Source: Pseudomonadota bacterium (GTDB lineage Bacteria > Pseudomonadota > Alphaproteobacteria > Sphingomonadales > Sphingomonadaceae). Taken from it: a stretch of 35,823 nucleotides of DNA. A program made the translations under genes and the position numbers. Of this stretch, positions 14,803 through 22,973 are shown one piece after another. The stretch spans positions 1 to 35,823 of the forward strand of contig JAEZQR010000155.1 of NCBI GenBank assembly GCA_023413015.1. The letters run 5' to 3'. Numbering within the stretch: position 1 is the first letter of the stretch; every line of letters begins with the position of its first letter. Under the pieces are notes generated by a model. The model saw nothing but the letters and a program-made list of their open reading frames with translations, was not told the DNA's origin and ran no database searches.

Positions 14803-16356
14803 TTAGTCGAGATGCGCGGGCGGCGGCGCGCTCGCGTGCGGCGCCGGGCGCTTGAGGAAGAACACCAGCGGCATGACGGCGAGCGTCATGATCATCATGA
14901 ACTTGAAGTCGTCGATATAGGCGATCATCATCGCCTGCCGGTTGATCTCGGCATCGAGCATCGACATCATTGTATCGCCCGCCGCGCCGAGGCGCGCCGC
15001 GAGGCCGGGATCGGCCAGCGGCAGGTTGTACGGCGTGACCGTGCTCGCGAGGTCGGCATGGCTGATCTGCGTGTTGCGGGTGAGCAGCGCCGTCACGAGC
15101 GAGATGCCGACCGAGCTGCCGAGGCTGCGGACCAGCGTGAACAGGCCGGCCGCGTCGGTGCGCAGCCTGGGCTCGAGCGTCGCGAACGCGATCGTGTTCA
15201 GTGGCACGAAGATCATCCCGAGTCCAAGCCCCTGGATCACGCCGCTGGTGATGATCGGCCACATATCCATGCCGAGCGAGAAGTGGCTCATCTGGTAGAG
15301 CGACACCGCCATCAACGTCAGGCCGGCCATGATCAGCGCCCGCGGGTCCACCCGCCCGACGATCCGCCCGATCACCGTCATCGAGATGAGGGTGCCGACG
15401 CCGCGCGGCGCGAGCACGAGGCCCGTCGTCACCGTCGGGTAGCCGAACAGATGCTGGAGCATCGGCGGCAGCAGCGCCATGCCGGCGAGCAGCAGCGTGC
15501 CCGTCACGAAGCTGAAGATCAGCGAGGCGATGACGTTGCGATCGCGCAGGATCACGGGCGGAATCACCGCCTCGCGCGTGGTCGCGGTGTGAATGATCAG
15601 CATCCATAGGCCGGAGACGGCGAGCCCGGTCTCGATCCAGATCTCCCAGGATTCGAACCAGGCCTCGCCTTCGCCGCGGTCGAGCATCAGCTGGAACGCG
15701 CCAATGGCGAGTGCCAGCAGCGCGAAGCCGAACAGGTCGAAGCGCCGCGAGACCTTCATGGTCTCGTCCATGAACAGCCACACGCCCGCCGCCGCCAGCA
15801 GGCCGACCGGCAGGTTGATGTAGAATACCCAGCGCCAGTCGAAATTCTCAGTCAGCCAGCCGCCGAGCACGGGGCCCATGATCGGGCCGATCATGACGCC
15901 CATGCCCCACATCGCCATCGCCTGCCCATGCTTCTCCTTAGGGTAGATGGCGAGCATCGTCGTCTGGGCGAGCGGGATCAGGAAGGCGCCGAACACGCCC
16001 TGAAGCGCGCGGAAGGCGACCATCTGGCTAAGGTTCTGGGCGACGCCGCACAGCATCGAGGCGACGACGAAGCCGCCAATCGCGATCAGGTAGAGCCGCT
16101 TGGTCCCCACCCGGTCGGAAAGCCAGCCGGATAGCGGCATGGCGATGGCGGACGCGACAATGTAGCTCGTCAGCACCCAGACGATCGTATCCTGGGCGGC
16201 GCCCAGGCTTGCCTGCATGTGCGGCAGCGCGACGTTGGCGATGGTGCTGTCGAGCACCTGCATGACGGTCGCCGCCATGACCGAGACGGTGATCATGGCG
16301 CGATTAGGCGCCCCCCCGGTTCGCGGGAAGGCGCCGTCGGCTGCGACGGTGGCCAC
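14803..16356 (-). CDS. emrB: EmrB/QacA-type DHA2 family MFS multidrug efflux transporter
   Basis: A 517-residue, 14-helix proton-driven exporter of hydrophobic drugs or toxic metabolites. Recognisable blocks are LDSTIANVALPHMQ in helix 1, WVLTSYIVASAIAMPLSGWL in helix 2, the antiporter motif GPVLGGWLTENFDWRWVFYI in helices 5-6, and a C-terminal helix ending in FFLKRP. It starts at GTG 16356, three bases after the emrA stop, with GAGAGG as ribosome binding site inside the emrA end. With emrA it forms the inner-membrane and periplasmic parts of a tripartite pump. No outer-membrane factor gene is present, so a TolC-like partner must come from elsewhere. MarR is the likely regulator. Confidence 0.95.
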   Translation of the reverse strand: MATVAADGAFPRTGGAPNRAMITVSVMAATVMQVLDSTIANVALPHMQASLGAAQDTIVWVLTSYIVASAIAMPLSGWLSDRVGTKRLYLIAIGGFVVASMLCGVAQNLSQMVAFRALQGVFGAFLIPLAQTTMLAIYPKEKHGQAMAMWGMGVMIGPIMGPVLGGWLTENFDWRWVFYINLPVGLLAAAGVWLFMDETMKVSRRFDLFGFALLALAIGAFQLMLDRGEGEAWFESWEIWIETGLAVSGLWMLIIHTATTREAVIPPVILRDRNVIASLIFSFVTGTLLLAGMALLPPMLQHLFGYPTVTTGLVLAPRGVGTLISMTVIGRIVGRVDPRALIMAGLTLMAVSLYQMSHFSLGMDMWPIITSGVIQGLGLGMIFVPLNTIAFATLEPRLRTDAAGLFTLVRSLGSSVGISLVTALLTRNTQISHADLASTVTPYNLPLADPGLAARLGAAGDTMMSMLDAEINRQAMMIAYIDDFKFMMIMTLAVMPLVFFLKRPAPHASAPPPAHLD

Positions 16357-16359
16357 GGC

Positions 16360-17457
16360 TTACCTCTCGACGAGCGCCAGCGCCGGTCCGGCTTGCGCCG
16401 AGGGGCGGGCAACGCGCGTCTGCGTGACGCGGCCCTTGGTGTCGACCGTCACATTGGCGCTTAAGCCGGCGAGGAGCGGCCGGTCTGCCGTGGTGTCGAG
16501 CGCGATGCGCACGGGCACGCGCTGGACGACCTTCACCCAGTTGCCGTTGGCGTTCTGCGCCGGCAGCACGGAGAATTCGGACCCGGTGCCCGCGCCGATG
16601 CTCGCGACATGTCCGTGGAGCGCAAGCTCCGGGTAGGCATCGAGCTCGATGTCGGCCGGCTGACCGGGGCGCATGTTGTCGAGGTCGGTCTCCTTGTAGT
16701 TCGCCTCGATCCAGATGCCCCGCCCACCGACGAGGCTCACCACCGGCAGGCCGGCGGCGACGACCTGGCCGATCTGCAGCCGGTCGGTCTGGCTGACGAT
16801 GCCGTCGCCCGGTGCCTTGACCTCGGTACGCGCGAGGTCGAGTGCGGCCTTGTCCCGCTGCGCGAGCGCGGCGAGCACCTGCGGGTGCTTGTCGATCGGC
16901 AGGTTGGTGCCGCCGGCGACCGCGACCCGTGCGCGCTCGGCCTCGGCCTGCGCGGCGGCGAGCTTGGCGCGGGCGTCCTGCAGATCGTTCTGCGCCTCCT
17001 GGAAACGGGCGCGGGTCGTGAAGCCTTGCTTCAGGAGCTGCTCCTGACGCGCGTAGGTCTCCTGCTGGAAGGCGACCGCAGCGCGGGCGCCTTCGACGCC
17101 GGCGCTCGATGCGCGGACGCCCGAACGCAGCTGCGCGACCTGCAGCCGCGCATTGGCGACGGCGGCCTCGGCCTGCATCAGCGCGATCCGGTAGGGTTCG
17201 GGATCGATGCGGAACAGCAGGTCGCCGGCATGGACCGGCTGGTTCTCGCGCACCGTCACCTCGACGATACGCCCCGACACGTCCGGGCTGATCGATACCT
17301 TGTCCTGCTGGACATAGGCGTTGTCGGTCGAAACATAGCGGCCGCCGGTCAGGTACATGTAGCCGCCGCCGACGGCGAGCGCGCCGGGCAGCGCCAGCAT
17401 CAGCGCCGGGCGCAGCCAGCGCCGCTTGTTCGTCGATTCACGCATTACGCCATCCAT
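16360..17457 (-). CDS. emrA: EmrA-type periplasmic adaptor (HlyD family)
   Basis: A 365-residue membrane fusion protein that links EmrB to an outer-membrane channel. One N-terminal transmembrane helix (about residues 17-33) is followed by the lipoyl/barrel-sandwich half GRYVSTDNAYVQQDKVSISP, a long Ala/Arg/Gln-rich coiled-coil hairpin (about 95-205), the second lipoyl half and a beta-barrel with ANYKETDLDNMRPGQPADIE. The chosen ATG at 17457 overlaps the marR stop as TAATG, indicating translational coupling; an ATG at 17445 is also possible. A longer upstream frame is only the shadow of marR. Confidence 0.95.
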   Translation of the reverse strand: MDGVMRESTNKRRWLRPALMLALPGALAVGGGYMYLTGGRYVSTDNAYVQQDKVSISPDVSGRIVEVTVRENQPVHAGDLLFRIDPEPYRIALMQAEAAVANARLQVAQLRSGVRASSAGVEGARAAVAFQQETYARQEQLLKQGFTTRARFQEAQNDLQDARAKLAAAQAEAERARVAVAGGTNLPIDKHPQVLAALAQRDKAALDLARTEVKAPGDGIVSQTDRLQIGQVVAAGLPVVSLVGGRGIWIEANYKETDLDNMRPGQPADIELDAYPELALHGHVASIGAGTGSEFSVLPAQNANGNWVKVVQRVPVRIALDTTADRPLLAGLSANVTVDTKGRVTQTRVARPSAQAGPALALVER

Positions 17458-17912
17458 TACTTTGCCCCGCGTAGATGGGAGGTGTCTTCGCTTGCCTTCG
17501 TCGACAGGTTGCAGCGGATGCGGCCGAGGCTTTCGGCCAGCTGTTCGCGCGCGCCCGCGTCGAGGCCGGTCAACGCTTCCTCCAGAACCTGGGCGCCGAT
17601 CTCGCGCATCTGCTCGAGGATCGGTCGCGCCCGGTCGGTGAGATAGAGCCGCCACGCCCGTCGGTCGTTCGGGTCCGATCGCCGTTCGACCAAATCCGCT
17701 TCGGCCAGCCGGTCGATCATGCGGCACAGCGTGATCGCCTCGACCTCGAGGTGATCGGCCAATGCGCCCTGATTGGTGCCCTCCAGCCGCGACAGCGCGA
17801 ACAGCACCTGCCATTGCGGGCGGGTGACGCCGACGCTGCGCGCCTGCTGGTCGAAGCGTCGACGCAGCAGTCGCGAGGTATCGCTCAGGAGGAAACCGAT
17901 CGACTCAGTCAC
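17457..17912 (-). CDS. MarR family transcriptional regulator
   Basis: A 151-residue winged-helix repressor. The core includes SDTSRLLRRRFDQQ, RPQWQVLFALSRLEG, the helix-turn-helix GALADHLEVEAITLCRMIDR, and the wing ERRSDPNDRRAWRLYLT, where DPNDRRA is the family hallmark. It probably represses its own operon with emrAB and releases DNA on binding a phenolic or drug ligand (family knowledge). Start choice is uncertain. GTG 17912 begins where similarity begins and leaves the palindrome at 17919-17946 as its operator. ATGs at 17933 or 17948 would put the palindrome inside the gene; the former could be leaderless. It is first in the operon and coupled to emrA by TAATG. Confidence 0.9.
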   Translation of the reverse strand: MTESIGFLLSDTSRLLRRRFDQQARSVGVTRPQWQVLFALSRLEGTNQGALADHLEVEAITLCRMIDRLAEADLVERRSDPNDRRAWRLYLTDRARPILEQMREIGAQVLEEALTGLDAGAREQLAESLGRIRCNLSTKASEDTSHLRGAK

Positions 17913-17918
17913 GCGGAC

Positions 17919-17946
17919 GCATATAATAAGCATGCATATTATATGC
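17919..17946. promoter_or_regulatory. 28-bp near-perfect palindrome, probable MarR operator with divergent -10 boxes
   Basis: GCATATAATA (17919-17928) and TATTATATGC (17937-17946) are perfect complements, and the inner GCATGC (17930-17935) shares the same centre, so only one base pair breaks the 28-bp symmetry. It is AT-rich in a GC-rich region. It carries a TATAAT on the plus strand (17922-17927) and another on the minus strand (17943-17938). TCGACT at 17900-17905 is a fair -35 for the plus direction at 16-bp spacing. It would control marR-emrAB and possibly the HMG-CoA lyase gene. Confidence 0.85.
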
Positions 17947-18005
17947 AATGTACGAACGTGACGGTTGGCTGCGCTGGCGTCTTGTCGCGCCGGGGCTTAT
18001 CTGTC

Positions 18006-18024
18006 GCCTAGTGTCGAGCTAGGC
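18006..18024. other. Small hairpin in the leader of the HMG-CoA lyase gene
   Basis: GCCTAG (18006-18011) pairs with CTAGGC (18019-18024) across a 7-base loop, 15 bases before the ATG at 18040. It would form in the 5' leader if transcription begins at the plus-strand promoter in the palindrome at 17919. A role is not evident. Confidence 0.3.
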
Positions 18025-18039
18025 GGGAACATCGCAAAC

Positions 18040-18966
18040 ATGACGTCGGTGAACATCCTCGAAGTCGGTCCTCGTGACGGGCTGCAGAACGAGCCGGAGA
18101 TCGTCTCGACCGAGGACAAGCTCGGCATGATCCGGCGCATGATCGACGCGGGCGTGCGGCGGATCGAGGTGGCGAGCTTCGTCAATCCCAAACGCGTGCC
18201 GCAGATGGGCGATGCCGAAGCCGTGATCGCCGGCCTGCCCGACCGTGCGGACGTGAGCTACATCGGCCTGTGCCTCAACAAGCGTGGCGTGCTGCGCGCG
18301 GTCGAGAGCCGCGCCGGCAACAAGCGCGGCGTCGACGAGGCCGGCTGCGTCATGTTCGCCACCAACAGCTTCGGCCAGCGCAACCAGGGCCAGACGATCG
18401 AGGAGGGCTTGGCCGAGAACGCCGGGATGATCCGGCTGGCCAAGGCCGAGGGGCTGAAGGCGCAGGTAACGATCTCGGTGGCCTTCGGCTGCCCGTTCGA
18501 GGGCGAGGTGCCGGCGGAGCGCGTCGTGAAGATCGCGCGCGCCATGGCCGAAGCCGGCGCGGAGGAGATCGCGCTCGCCGATACGATCGGGGTGGCGGTG
18601 CCCGCCCAGGTGAGCGAGCTGTTCGGCCGCGTCCGCGAGGCGGTCGGGGACGTGCCGCTCCGCGCCCACTTCCACGACACGCGCGGCATGGCGCCAGCCA
18701 ACGCCTGGGCCGCCTACCGCGAAGGCGCCGTCACGCTCGACAGCTCGCTCGGCGGCCTCGGCGGCTGCCCGTTCGCGCCGGGCGCGACCGGCAATGTGGC
18801 GACCGAGGAGCTGCTCTTCCTGTTCGAGCGATCAGGCATCGAGACGAACATCGATCTGCCGGCGACGATCGCCGCCAACAAATGGTTCGAAACCGTTCTC
18901 GGGCGCCCACTGGCCAGCAAGGTCGGCAAGGCCGGCGGCTTCACGCCGGTCGGAAGCGCCGGCTAA
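18040..18966 (+). CDS. Hydroxymethylglutaryl-CoA lyase
   Basis: A 308-residue DRE-TIM metallolyase that cleaves 3-hydroxy-3-methylglutaryl-CoA to acetoacetate and acetyl-CoA, the last step of leucine breakdown. Evidence: VGPRDGLQNE near the N-terminus (metal Asp and catalytic Arg), ALADTIGVA, the metal-binding HFHDTRGMAPANA, and the family signature GGLGGCPFAPGATGNVATEE with the catalytic Cys in the flexible loop. I took the ATG at 18040, immediately before the conserved start; an upstream extension to 17965 lacks family similarity. Other leucine-catabolism genes (carboxylase, isovaleryl-CoA dehydrogenase) are not in the window. It is divergent from marR and shares the palindrome region. The stop directly abuts the convergent ATP-grasp gene. 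Confidence 0.94.
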   Translation: MTSVNILEVGPRDGLQNEPEIVSTEDKLGMIRRMIDAGVRRIEVASFVNPKRVPQMGDAEAVIAGLPDRADVSYIGLCLNKRGVLRAVESRAGNKRGVDEAGCVMFATNSFGQRNQGQTIEEGLAENAGMIRLAKAEGLKAQVTISVAFGCPFEGEVPAERVVKIARAMAEAGAEEIALADTIGVAVPAQVSELFGRVREAVGDVPLRAHFHDTRGMAPANAWAAYREGAVTLDSSLGGLGGCPFAPGATGNVATEELLFLFERSGIETNIDLPATIAANKWFETVLGRPLASKVGKAGGFTPVGSAG

Positions 18967-20241
18967 TCATTCCGCAAGCCGCGCCGAGGGCTCCGGCGAC
19001 GGAAGCGCCGGTTCGGCTGCCTTCCCAGGAGCACGCCTCGACCTGAGCGAGCCGAGTTCCTGGCCGAGGAACCGCAGCGCTTCGGTGAAGAACAGTCGGC
19101 TGTCGCCGGGGAAGCGGAGATCGGCGTGCAGCGAGGGGCGGACGCTGTTCAGCGCGAAGCCGGCGACCGTCGCCAGCTTGCCGCGCCAGCCGAGTTCCGC
19201 ATCGCGGAACGTATTCACCAGCATCGCGATCTCGCCGGGGAAGAGGTCGCGGCAGCCGATCCCCATCCGGGGCTGGACCTGTACGGGCTCGATCCCGTCG
19301 AGGAACCAGCGCGCCTGCATCAATGGGAAATCGAGGCCGGCGTGGAGGTCGAGGTGGAGATACTGCCAGAACCTCGGGTTGATCTCGATGATGTCGAAGC
19401 GGTCGCTGGCCTCGTCCCACACATATTCGACCATCGCGCAGCCGATCCAGCCGAGCGCCTCCAGCCGCCGGACCGCATCCGCGACGATGCCCTCGTGCCA
19501 CCAGACGTGGCGCAGCGACATGGTGCCCTTGCTGTGCGGCTTGGCATGGCCGTCGCGGACGCAGTTGACGACGCGCGTGCCCGCCGGCGTCAGCAGCGCG
19601 CTGACGCCGATCTGACGGCCGGTCGCCGCACCCTGCACCATGACGCGGCGGTAATCGTGGGCGAGCCGGTCGAGAACGAAGCTGGCGGCTTCGTCCGCCT
19701 CGTCGAAGCGCGCGAGCAGATCTTCCAGCGGCCGCTTGGCTTCCTGGGCCGCCGCCTTCACGAAGAACGGCGGCTTCATCCCGGCGAATGCATCCGGCGC
19801 GACCGCATCGCCCTCGTGGAACAGGCGCGTGGGAGGATGGTGATCGAGCAGCCCGTCCGCCGCATGTTCGCGGTAGAACTCGTAGGTGTCGGCCTTGTTG
19901 AAGATGCGCCGCACCACTTCGGCATCGTCGGTGATCGGCAGCAGCGGCGCCAGTTCCTCCCAGCGGGTGAGCGCCGCCGTGACGACGCTGCTGCTGGGAA
20001 CGATCATCCGGATATCGTGCTGCCGGCAATAGCGCAGCAGCCAGTCGGCGGCGCCCGCCTCGCTCATCGGCGGGCTGACGACGCTCGCCGAGGCATAGCG
20101 CGATCGCAGCCCCATCGCCTGCGGCAGCGGCGATGCGGCATGCACCCTGTAGCCCGCCCGGCCCAGCGAGCGGATGGCGGCCAGCGAGGCGCGCGCATGC
20201 GCGTCCGGCACGAGGATCACCTCGCGCGCGGACTGATGCAT
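18967..20241 (-). CDS. ATP-grasp ligase of unknown substrate
   Basis: A 424-residue ATP-grasp enzyme, a family that joins a carboxylate to an amine or thiol through an acyl phosphate. An N-terminal Rossmann-like domain (VILVPDAHARASLAAIRSLG) is followed by the lid and nucleotide region (FFVKAAAQEAKRP) and the Mg-binding end FDIIEINPRFWQ, where Glu and Asn are the usual metal ligands. It resembles the PylC/carbamoyl-phosphate-synthase-like ligases rather than the sugar-transfer type at 21882. Start: ATG 20241; a GTG at 20268 would overlap the upstream stop by four bases (GTGA) and is also plausible. It follows the oxygenase-like gene in the same transcript. Substrate not deducible. Confidence 0.85.
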   Translation of the reverse strand: MHQSAREVILVPDAHARASLAAIRSLGRAGYRVHAASPLPQAMGLRSRYASASVVSPPMSEAGAADWLLRYCRQHDIRMIVPSSSVVTAALTRWEELAPLLPITDDAEVVRRIFNKADTYEFYREHAADGLLDHHPPTRLFHEGDAVAPDAFAGMKPPFFVKAAAQEAKRPLEDLLARFDEADEAASFVLDRLAHDYRRVMVQGAATGRQIGVSALLTPAGTRVVNCVRDGHAKPHSKGTMSLRHVWWHEGIVADAVRRLEALGWIGCAMVEYVWDEASDRFDIIEINPRFWQYLHLDLHAGLDFPLMQARWFLDGIEPVQVQPRMGIGCRDLFPGEIAMLVNTFRDAELGWRGKLATVAGFALNSVRPSLHADLRFPGDSRLFFTEALRFLGQELGSLRSRRAPGKAAEPALPSPEPSARLAE

Positions 20242-20264
20242 GTCGTTGCCGCCGGACGGAGCGT

Positions 20265-21038
20265 TCACACCCTGATGTCCACGCCTGCCGGCTCCGCGGC
20301 GCAAGCCGGCGTCCGGCCGAGCCAGCCTGCGATCCGGCCGAGGAGCGACGGCGGATGCCATCCATGCCGCCCCGGTTGGGCGCCTCGTGTCTTTGGCGCC
20401 TCGAGCGCTGCGTTGCGCAAATTGAAGCCGATCCACAGATGTTCGCCGCCGAACAGGTGCGGCTCGATCCGGTGATGGAGCCTGGCAGGGAAGGCGACCA
20501 GCTGTCCCTCGCTCACCGCGCAGCGGCGGCTCCGGTGCCCCGAGCCGCCCTCGAAATCGAGGCCATTGTCGCGGTCTTCGAACAGCAGGGCGCCGCCGAC
20601 ACCGGCGGCATCGAGGCAATAATAGGCGGACCAGTTCCATCCGCTATCGGCAAGGCGGCCGGGTGCCGGTTCGCCACCGGCCGGGACGGCGTCGGCCCAG
20701 CCGGCGACGCGCCAGGGGGCAAAGGCCTGCGGCTCGATCCCGTTGCGCCAGCCCAGCGATGCCTCCTGGACGCGCTCGGCCACCCAGCGGGTGATCGCCT
20801 GTACGGCCGGTTCCGGCCACGCCGGCAGATGGTCGGTGGACTGCCAGCTGACGCCGTTCGCATAGGCATCGCCGCGCCGGCGATGGATCGCCTCGGCCAG
20901 CGCGGACCTGTGGGCCTCCGCCTCCGGCCAGCGCCAGGCGAACAGGGGGGAGGGAAACAGCTCCAGCCGCGTGCATGCTGGCGGCAGGACCGCCGTACCT
21001 TGAGACACGAGCTGTAGTGGCATCAACATCACCCCCAT
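20265..21038 (-). CDS. 2OG-Fe(II) oxygenase superfamily-like protein with incomplete iron site
   Basis: A 257-residue protein resembling the putative 2OG-Fe(II) oxygenase group with the double-stranded beta-helix pattern: SAYYCLDA, GALLFEDRDNG, then EGQLVAFPARLHHRIEPHLF and an IGFNL strand. The distal iron His would be His189 in LHHRIEP. The stretch before SAYY, where the family has a proximal histidine motif, reads PGRLADSGWNW without any His. The Arg that binds 2-oxoglutarate before the last strand is replaced (GEHLWIGFN). Catalysis is therefore doubtful and a binding role possible. The start could be 21038 or an ATG at 21023, which GGGGG precedes more suitably. It is upstream of the ATP-grasp gene and divergent from the GNAT gene. 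Confidence 0.7.
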   Translation of the reverse strand: MGVMLMPLQLVSQGTAVLPPACTRLELFPSPLFAWRWPEAEAHRSALAEAIHRRRGDAYANGVSWQSTDHLPAWPEPAVQAITRWVAERVQEASLGWRNGIEPQAFAPWRVAGWADAVPAGGEPAPGRLADSGWNWSAYYCLDAAGVGGALLFEDRDNGLDFEGGSGHRSRRCAVSEGQLVAFPARLHHRIEPHLFGGEHLWIGFNLRNAALEAPKTRGAQPGRHGWHPPSLLGRIAGWLGRTPACAAEPAGVDIRV

Positions 21039-21225
21039 GCGTGCCCCAGAAACTCCCGGCAGGGCGGCGCGTTCCGCCGCACAACCGGAAGAATGATCCC
21101 GCCCGCGCAGGTTGAATTTGGCGGGGCGGGCGGGACCTATTCACCGGCACGGCGGTTCTCACGCAGGGAAGCCGCCCATCAGGTCGGGCCGGGGCAACAG
21201 GGTTGAGATTGGATACAGCGTGGCC

Positions 21226-21885
21226 ATGATCGAATGGCTCAAGAAGCAGCCGGCCGTCGTTCGCCTATGGAGCACGCGCCGTCTTCATCTGTTCGCCATC
21301 GCGCGTGAGGATGCGCCGGCACCGTCCGTCGATCTCCGGTTCCAGCGAAATCACTGGCCCGATCTGGAGGCGTTCGAGCAGACCGAGCGCTGGCTGACGC
21401 GTAGCGCGTTCCTGGCCAGCGCGCGGGCGCGTCTCGATGAGGGCGAGGATGTCTATACGCTGGTCGAGGGCGGGCGGCTCGTCTGCTTCGGCTGGCTCAA
21501 GCGCGACTGCCGGGAGGGGCGCTACAGCTACGTCGACCAGCTGGTGTCCTTTCCGTCCGGATCGGCGGTGATCTACAACGGTTGGGTCCATCCAGCGGCC
21601 CGGGGGCGGCGCCTGCATCAGGCCGCGCAGCTCTGCCGGATCGCCGCCACCTTCGCCGATCCGAACGGTCGCTACGTCTTCTCCGCCGTCGAGGACGCGA
21701 ATGCCGCCGCCTACAAGAGCGCGGCGCGCGCCGGGCTCCGCCCACAGGCAGTGCTCGAAACCCGCACGCGCTTCGGACGGAAGCGCAAGTCGGTTGACCG
21801 GATGCCCGACGCTTATCCTTTCGACGTCCAGATGAACGAGGCTGATACCCCGATGCCCACCAATGTGCAGGAAGCGCGCGCATGA
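21226..21885 (+). CDS. GNAT-like N-acetyltransferase
   Basis: A 219-residue protein with an acetyl-CoA-dependent N-acyltransferase outline. A strand-rich middle (VYTLVEGGRLVCFGWL) leads into AVIYNGWVHPAARGRRLHQA, where ARGRR-x-HQA takes the place of the pyrophosphate-binding R/Q-x-x-G-x-G/A loop. RYVFSAVEDANAAAYKSAARAGL matches the typical end helix (N-x-x-A-x-x-x-x-x-x-x-x-G). The first 35 residues and the C-terminal tail are not family-typical. I chose ATG 21226; a GTG at 21220 is close. The gene overlaps the sugar-transfer-type ATP-grasp gene by four bases (ATGA). It would acylate an amine in the same unknown pathway, an inference from coupling. Confidence 0.8.
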   Translation: MIEWLKKQPAVVRLWSTRRLHLFAIAREDAPAPSVDLRFQRNHWPDLEAFEQTERWLTRSAFLASARARLDEGEDVYTLVEGGRLVCFGWLKRDCREGRYSYVDQLVSFPSGSAVIYNGWVHPAARGRRLHQAAQLCRIAATFADPNGRYVFSAVEDANAAAYKSAARAGLRPQAVLETRTRFGRKRKSVDRMPDAYPFDVQMNEADTPMPTNVQEARA

Positions 21886-22958
21886 AGCCGGCCGAATGGA
21901 TGGAGGCGGCCAGGCGGGCCCGCCGCAAGAGCGGCCGGGCGATCGTGGCGCAGCTCGCTGATATCGCGCGGCTGCGGCTGTCGCGCCACAGCATTCAGCC
22001 GTCGGAATATTACGACCTCGGCCTCTTCGAGAAATCGCACGACGATCAGCGGCGGTACGTCAGCTTCTGGGCCAAGGACCGGGTCTACCGCATCCAGGAC
22101 CCGCAATGGCTCGCGGTCGGCAACGACAAGCTGCTGACCTATGCCGTGCTCGAAGGGCTGGGACTGCCGTATCCGCGCGTGCACGCCGTCTGCCACCCGA
22201 CGCGCTACCACCCCGGTGCCGAGCTGCTGAGGTCGGCCGACGAGGCGGCGCGCTACCTGCGCGAGCGGGCGGTCTATCCCTTCTTCTCCAAGCCGGCGGT
22301 GAGCTACCTCGGCTACGACAATTATCTCGTGCGCGGGCTCGACCGCGCGGCCGACCGCCTGCTGTTCGGCGACGGCAGCTCGATGGCCGTCGACGAGTTC
22401 GCGCGGCGCTACGCGGCGCTGCCCAAGGGGCCGACCCTCTTCCAGGAACTCATTGAGCCGCACCCCGAAATCGCAAAGGTGATCGGCAACCGCGTTGCGA
22501 CGGTGCGGTTGATGATCCTCAATCCGGAGACCGGCCCGAAGCCCTATCGCGCGGCGCTGCGCATTCCGGTGGGCTCGTCGATGGTCGACAACTTCCGGCG
22601 CGGCACGGCCGGCAACATGTTCGGCGAGATCGACTTCGAGACCGGACGGATATGCCGCGTGGTGGCTGACATCGGCCTCGACTATGCGACGGCCGAACGG
22701 CATCCCGACACCGGCGTCTCCTTCGCCGATTTCGTGCTTCCCGACTGGCAGGCCGCGCTCGATATCGCGACGCGCGCCAGCGCCGCGATGCCGGGCCTGC
22801 GCGTCCATTCGTGGGACATCGCGTTCAGCGCCCGCGGCCCGCTGCTGGTGGAGACCAACCCGCGTGGCGATTTCCACCTTATCCAGCACGCCCATCGTTC
22901 CGGGCTGGCGCAGGAGCCGTTCGTCAGCCTCTATGCGGCGGACGGCGGGCGGATCTGA
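21882..22958 (+). CDS. Sugar-transfer-associated ATP-grasp protein
   Basis: A 358-residue protein that resembles the ATP-grasp group named after its association with sugar-transfer genes. Key blocks: FWAKDRVYRIQDPQWLAVGNDK near residues 63-84 (substrate entry and a nucleotide-side Lys), VYPFFSKPAVSYLGYDNYLV (nucleotide-binding Lys), LFQELIEPHPEI, the central RVATVRLMILN, and the metal-binding end GPLLVETNPRGDFHLIQH with Glu and Asn. It should ligate a carboxylate to an amine or hydroxyl on a cell-surface or small-molecule precursor. ATGA overlap couples it to the GNAT gene. No glycosyltransferase is nearby, which is unlike the usual context of this group. Confidence 0.85.
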   Translation: MKPAEWMEAARRARRKSGRAIVAQLADIARLRLSRHSIQPSEYYDLGLFEKSHDDQRRYVSFWAKDRVYRIQDPQWLAVGNDKLLTYAVLEGLGLPYPRVHAVCHPTRYHPGAELLRSADEAARYLRERAVYPFFSKPAVSYLGYDNYLVRGLDRAADRLLFGDGSSMAVDEFARRYAALPKGPTLFQELIEPHPEIAKVIGNRVATVRLMILNPETGPKPYRAALRIPVGSSMVDNFRRGTAGNMFGEIDFETGRICRVVADIGLDYATAERHPDTGVSFADFVLPDWQAALDIATRASAAMPGLRVHSWDIAFSARGPLLVETNPRGDFHLIQHAHRSGLAQEPFVSLYAADGGRI

Positions 22959-22973
22959 GGCGAGCGGCTAAAG

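Noticed and set aside
14726..15781. Long minus-strand open frame that would extend the amino acid permease upstream to 792 residues
   Set aside because: The extra residues are Arg/Ala/His-rich, have no permease features and lie in another frame of emrB, whose own frame is clearly coding.
19126..20475. 449-residue plus-strand open frame
   Set aside because: Antisense to the ATP-grasp gene and without family features.
21037..21096. 19-codon plus-strand frame as a possible precursor peptide for the ATP-grasp locus
   Set aside because: It overlaps the start of the oxygenase-like gene, has no ribosome binding site and no repeat or core-like pattern.
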